Below are positions 5,005 through 6,630 of a stretch of 6,630 nt of DNA, in pieces. This DNA is from an uncultured Anaerolineales bacterium (lineage in GTDB: Bacteria > Chloroflexota > Anaerolineae > Anaerolineales > Villigracilaceae). Under the pieces are notes generated by a model. The model saw only the letters and a program-made list of their open reading frames with translations. It was not told where the DNA came from and made no database searches. Numbering within the stretch: position 1 is the stretch's first letter; each line of letters begins with the position of its first letter. The stretch lies in the NCBI GenBank assembly GCA_938008865.1, contig CALLJA010000012.1:1-6630 (forward strand). Direction: 5' to 3'. The position numbers and the translations under genes were made by a program.

Positions 5005-6516
5005 TTACGGCGTGACCACCTCGAAGATGACGGCCTGTTCGTCGCGATAGACCTCGCGCAGGCCAGGGTCGGCGGCGGCCCTGGCAAGGAATTTGCCGTG
5101 CCGCAGGTCGGTGTGGATGTAGCGCGCGCCGAACTGGGATAGGACCAGCCCCGAAGGCGCTTCGACATCTCCGTCTGTGATGTTCACCCACAGGTCGTAC
5201 AAGTCGGCGTCGTACAACTGCATGTAGGTGGGGTCGAGGCCGATCAGGTAGGTGTTGTGCGTGTTGTAGTAGAACAGGCGCGGGAAGTCGTCCCAATCGG
5301 TCTGGAAGATGCGCTCGCCTGCGGGGGTGTTTTCCTTCAGCCAGGCGGACGCGCCCGCATATAGATAGTAGGGTTTGCTGCCGCGGATGCTCTCCTGCGC
5401 GGCGGGCAGGGTGTGCTGCGCCGCCGCCAGCACGGCCACAACCAGCAGGGCCGCGGGCAGGTACGTCCGCAGGGAGAAGGCAGGCAGGAGCGCGGGCGCA
5501 GAGTCGACTTCCGAAACGGGAGCAGGCCACAGGTCCGCGAGCAGGGGCGACCAGGCAAAGGCGGCGAAGATCAAGGCGAAGGCGGGGAAATATTCTACGA
5601 AGCGGCGCGCCTCGAAGAGCATCAGGCCGAAGAGCAGCGCAGATAACAATCCAAAGGCGGTGCGCACGTCCATTTTGCGGCCCGAGAGTCCCAGCCCGAG
5701 GATACCGCTGGCAAAGACCACCAGCGACGGCAGCGAGTTTTCGAGCAGCTGGCCCGTGTCGTAGGGATACCACTCGTTGCCGACCGAGACGGAGGTGGCG
5801 TCGGCTAGTTTGGGCAGCATGTGCTGGATGGAGAATTCGACGTTGGCGGGGAAATACGGGTTGACGACCAACCCAGCCGCCACGCCCAGCCCGACGAAGA
5901 CCAGCGGACGCAGGTCGAAGCGGCGCTCGATCAGCGCGACAGCCAGGAAGTGCAGCACGCCCAACGCCAGCAGCAGCGGAAAAGCGTCGTAGGCCCAGAC
6001 GTAGAGAAAGGCCAGGGCGGCCAGCCGCCAGGTTTTACCCTCCAGCAGCCAGAGCATGGCCAGCGCCAGCAGCCCCAGCGAAAGCGACTGGGCGCGCGTG
6101 ATGCTCATGCGATACAGGAAAGCCTCCGAGACGCCCAGCAATCCCAGCGCCCACAACCAGGCCAGCGGGACCTTTTGCCGATACAACAGGGTCCAAACAG
6201 CCAGGAAGGCCAGGCTGGAGAAAACCACCGCTGCCCACTTGGCGCCCGCGCGCAGGTCGCCGAAGGTGAAGGGCATCAGTGCCACGTGGAAGAGGAAGTG
6301 GTGGTCGTAGAACTTGTCGGCGCTCAGGATGCTGAGCGGCAGGTAGGGAAAGGGCGGCTTGAGTCCCTCGGTGCGCATCAGGTAGGCCAGTTTGATGTGA
6401 TAGAAACCGTCGTTATCGGGCAGGTCGCGCGTGGCGAACTGGACGGCGGCCATCCCCGCAAAGAAGACGGCGAACAGCAGCAGGGCGGTCAGCGGTGTGG
6501 ACAGGCGTTTGGGCAT
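5005..6516 (-). CDS. Polytopic membrane protein, GT-C (STT3/PMT-like) glycosyltransferase candidate
   Basis: This 503-aa protein has about ten or more hydrophobic segments up to residue 370, then a soluble domain of about 130 residues. After the first helix, the loop holds PDNDGFYHIK (33-42), resembling the acidic D-x-D/E and following aromatic-H motif of STT3-type oligosaccharyltransferases and other lipid-phosphate-sugar-dependent GT-C enzymes. YDHHFLFH (70-77) lies in the same extracytoplasmic region, and ARRFVEYF (303-310) resembles the R-x-F motif near a late helix. The C-terminal domain begins with ASAWLKENTPAGERIF (389-404), then TDWDDFPRLFYYN (406-418) where STT3 proteins carry WWDYG. 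It probably transfers a sugar on the outer membrane face, but donor and acceptor are unknown and no partner gene is nearby. The start at 6516 lacks a clear Shine-Dalgarno but is followed by a short basic stretch and helix 1. Confidence 0.87.
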   Translation of the reverse strand: MPKRLSTPLTALLLFAVFFAGMAAVQFATRDLPDNDGFYHIKLAYLMRTEGLKPPFPYLPLSILSADKFYDHHFLFHVALMPFTFGDLRAGAKWAAVVFSSLAFLAVWTLLYRQKVPLAWLWALGLLGVSEAFLYRMSITRAQSLSLGLLALAMLWLLEGKTWRLAALAFLYVWAYDAFPLLLALGVLHFLAVALIERRFDLRPLVFVGLGVAAGLVVNPYFPANVEFSIQHMLPKLADATSVSVGNEWYPYDTGQLLENSLPSLVVFASGILGLGLSGRKMDVRTAFGLLSALLFGLMLFEARRFVEYFPAFALIFAAFAWSPLLADLWPAPVSEVDSAPALLPAFSLRTYLPAALLVVAVLAAAQHTLPAAQESIRGSKPYYLYAGASAWLKENTPAGERIFQTDWDDFPRLFYYNTHNTYLIGLDPTYMQLYDADLYDLWVNITDGDVEAPSGLVLSQFGARYIHTDLRHGKFLARAAADPGLREVYRDEQAVIFEVVTP

Positions 6517-6587
6517 GGGGCAGGCTCTCGAATAAGATGGAATGTATCCGATATGTCGTCCGAACGGGAAAAAAGTTATGGGGAGTG

Positions 6588-6630
6588 TAACGCAAAGGCG
6601 CGGATGCGCAAGGATTTTTTCGCAGGAAAT
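6588..6630. repeat. Half copy of the ACCGCAGAGG-type repeat at the window end
   Basis: GTAACGCAAAGGCGCGGATG at 6587-6606 followed by GCGCAAGG and a T run shares CGCAAAGGCGC exactly with the right-arm reverse complement of the repeat at 2542-2624. The opposite arm would lie beyond the window. Between this and the GT-C-like gene (6517-6586) I see no confident promoter or gene. Confidence 0.5.

Overview
This 6.6 kb, GC-rich, gene-dense piece of bacterial chromosome carries seven protein-coding genes, one of them cut by the left edge. I see no tRNA, rRNA, CRISPR array, transposase or phage gene. Protein style, high GC, a probably leaderless gene and degenerate ACCGCAGAGG-type intergenic repeats point to an environmental bacterium, most likely Chloroflexota (Anaerolineae-like). 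That placement is inference and no marker gene confirms it.

Left block (1-1047, minus strand): a two-domain universal stress protein is followed, with an 11-bp overlap, by a small EF-Tu domain-2-like protein that runs off the left edge. The second gene's Shine-Dalgarno lies inside the last USP codons, so the two are probably translationally coupled. A probable extended -10 promoter and a CCCC-type palindrome lie upstream, in a 299-bp divergent spacer that also holds a degenerate inverted repeat.

Middle block (1347-2485, plus strand): a hemolysin III/PAQR-type seven-helix membrane protein overlaps by ATGA with a 149-aa soluble protein. I read the second as a remote relative of the archaeal CTP-dependent riboflavin kinase fold (LG-x4-Y-x2-GTLN, then a C-terminal EVI...YGD strand pair). 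The first gene has a near-consensus promoter (TTGGAC-N17-TATACT) whose predicted start falls on or next to the ATG, so the mRNA is probably leaderless. A 302-bp spacer (2486-2787) follows, filled with degenerate repeats and without a credible gene.

Right block (2788-4923, plus strand): a complete DEAD-box RNA helicase with a basic tail is followed, 9 bp later, by a histidine phosphatase whose Shine-Dalgarno overlaps the helicase stop codon. A perfect 12-bp hairpin flanked by A and T runs ends this unit and also serves the convergent gene on the other side.

Far right (5005-6516, minus strand): a 503-aa polytopic membrane protein resembles GT-C glycosyltransferases of the STT3/PMT kind, with a DND motif in the first loop and a C-terminal soluble domain. 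Another half-repeat lies upstream at the window end. The gene pairs do not form one pathway. The most unusual items are the RibK-like protein coupled to a PAQR protein, and the GT-C-like protein lacking the canonical WWDYG.
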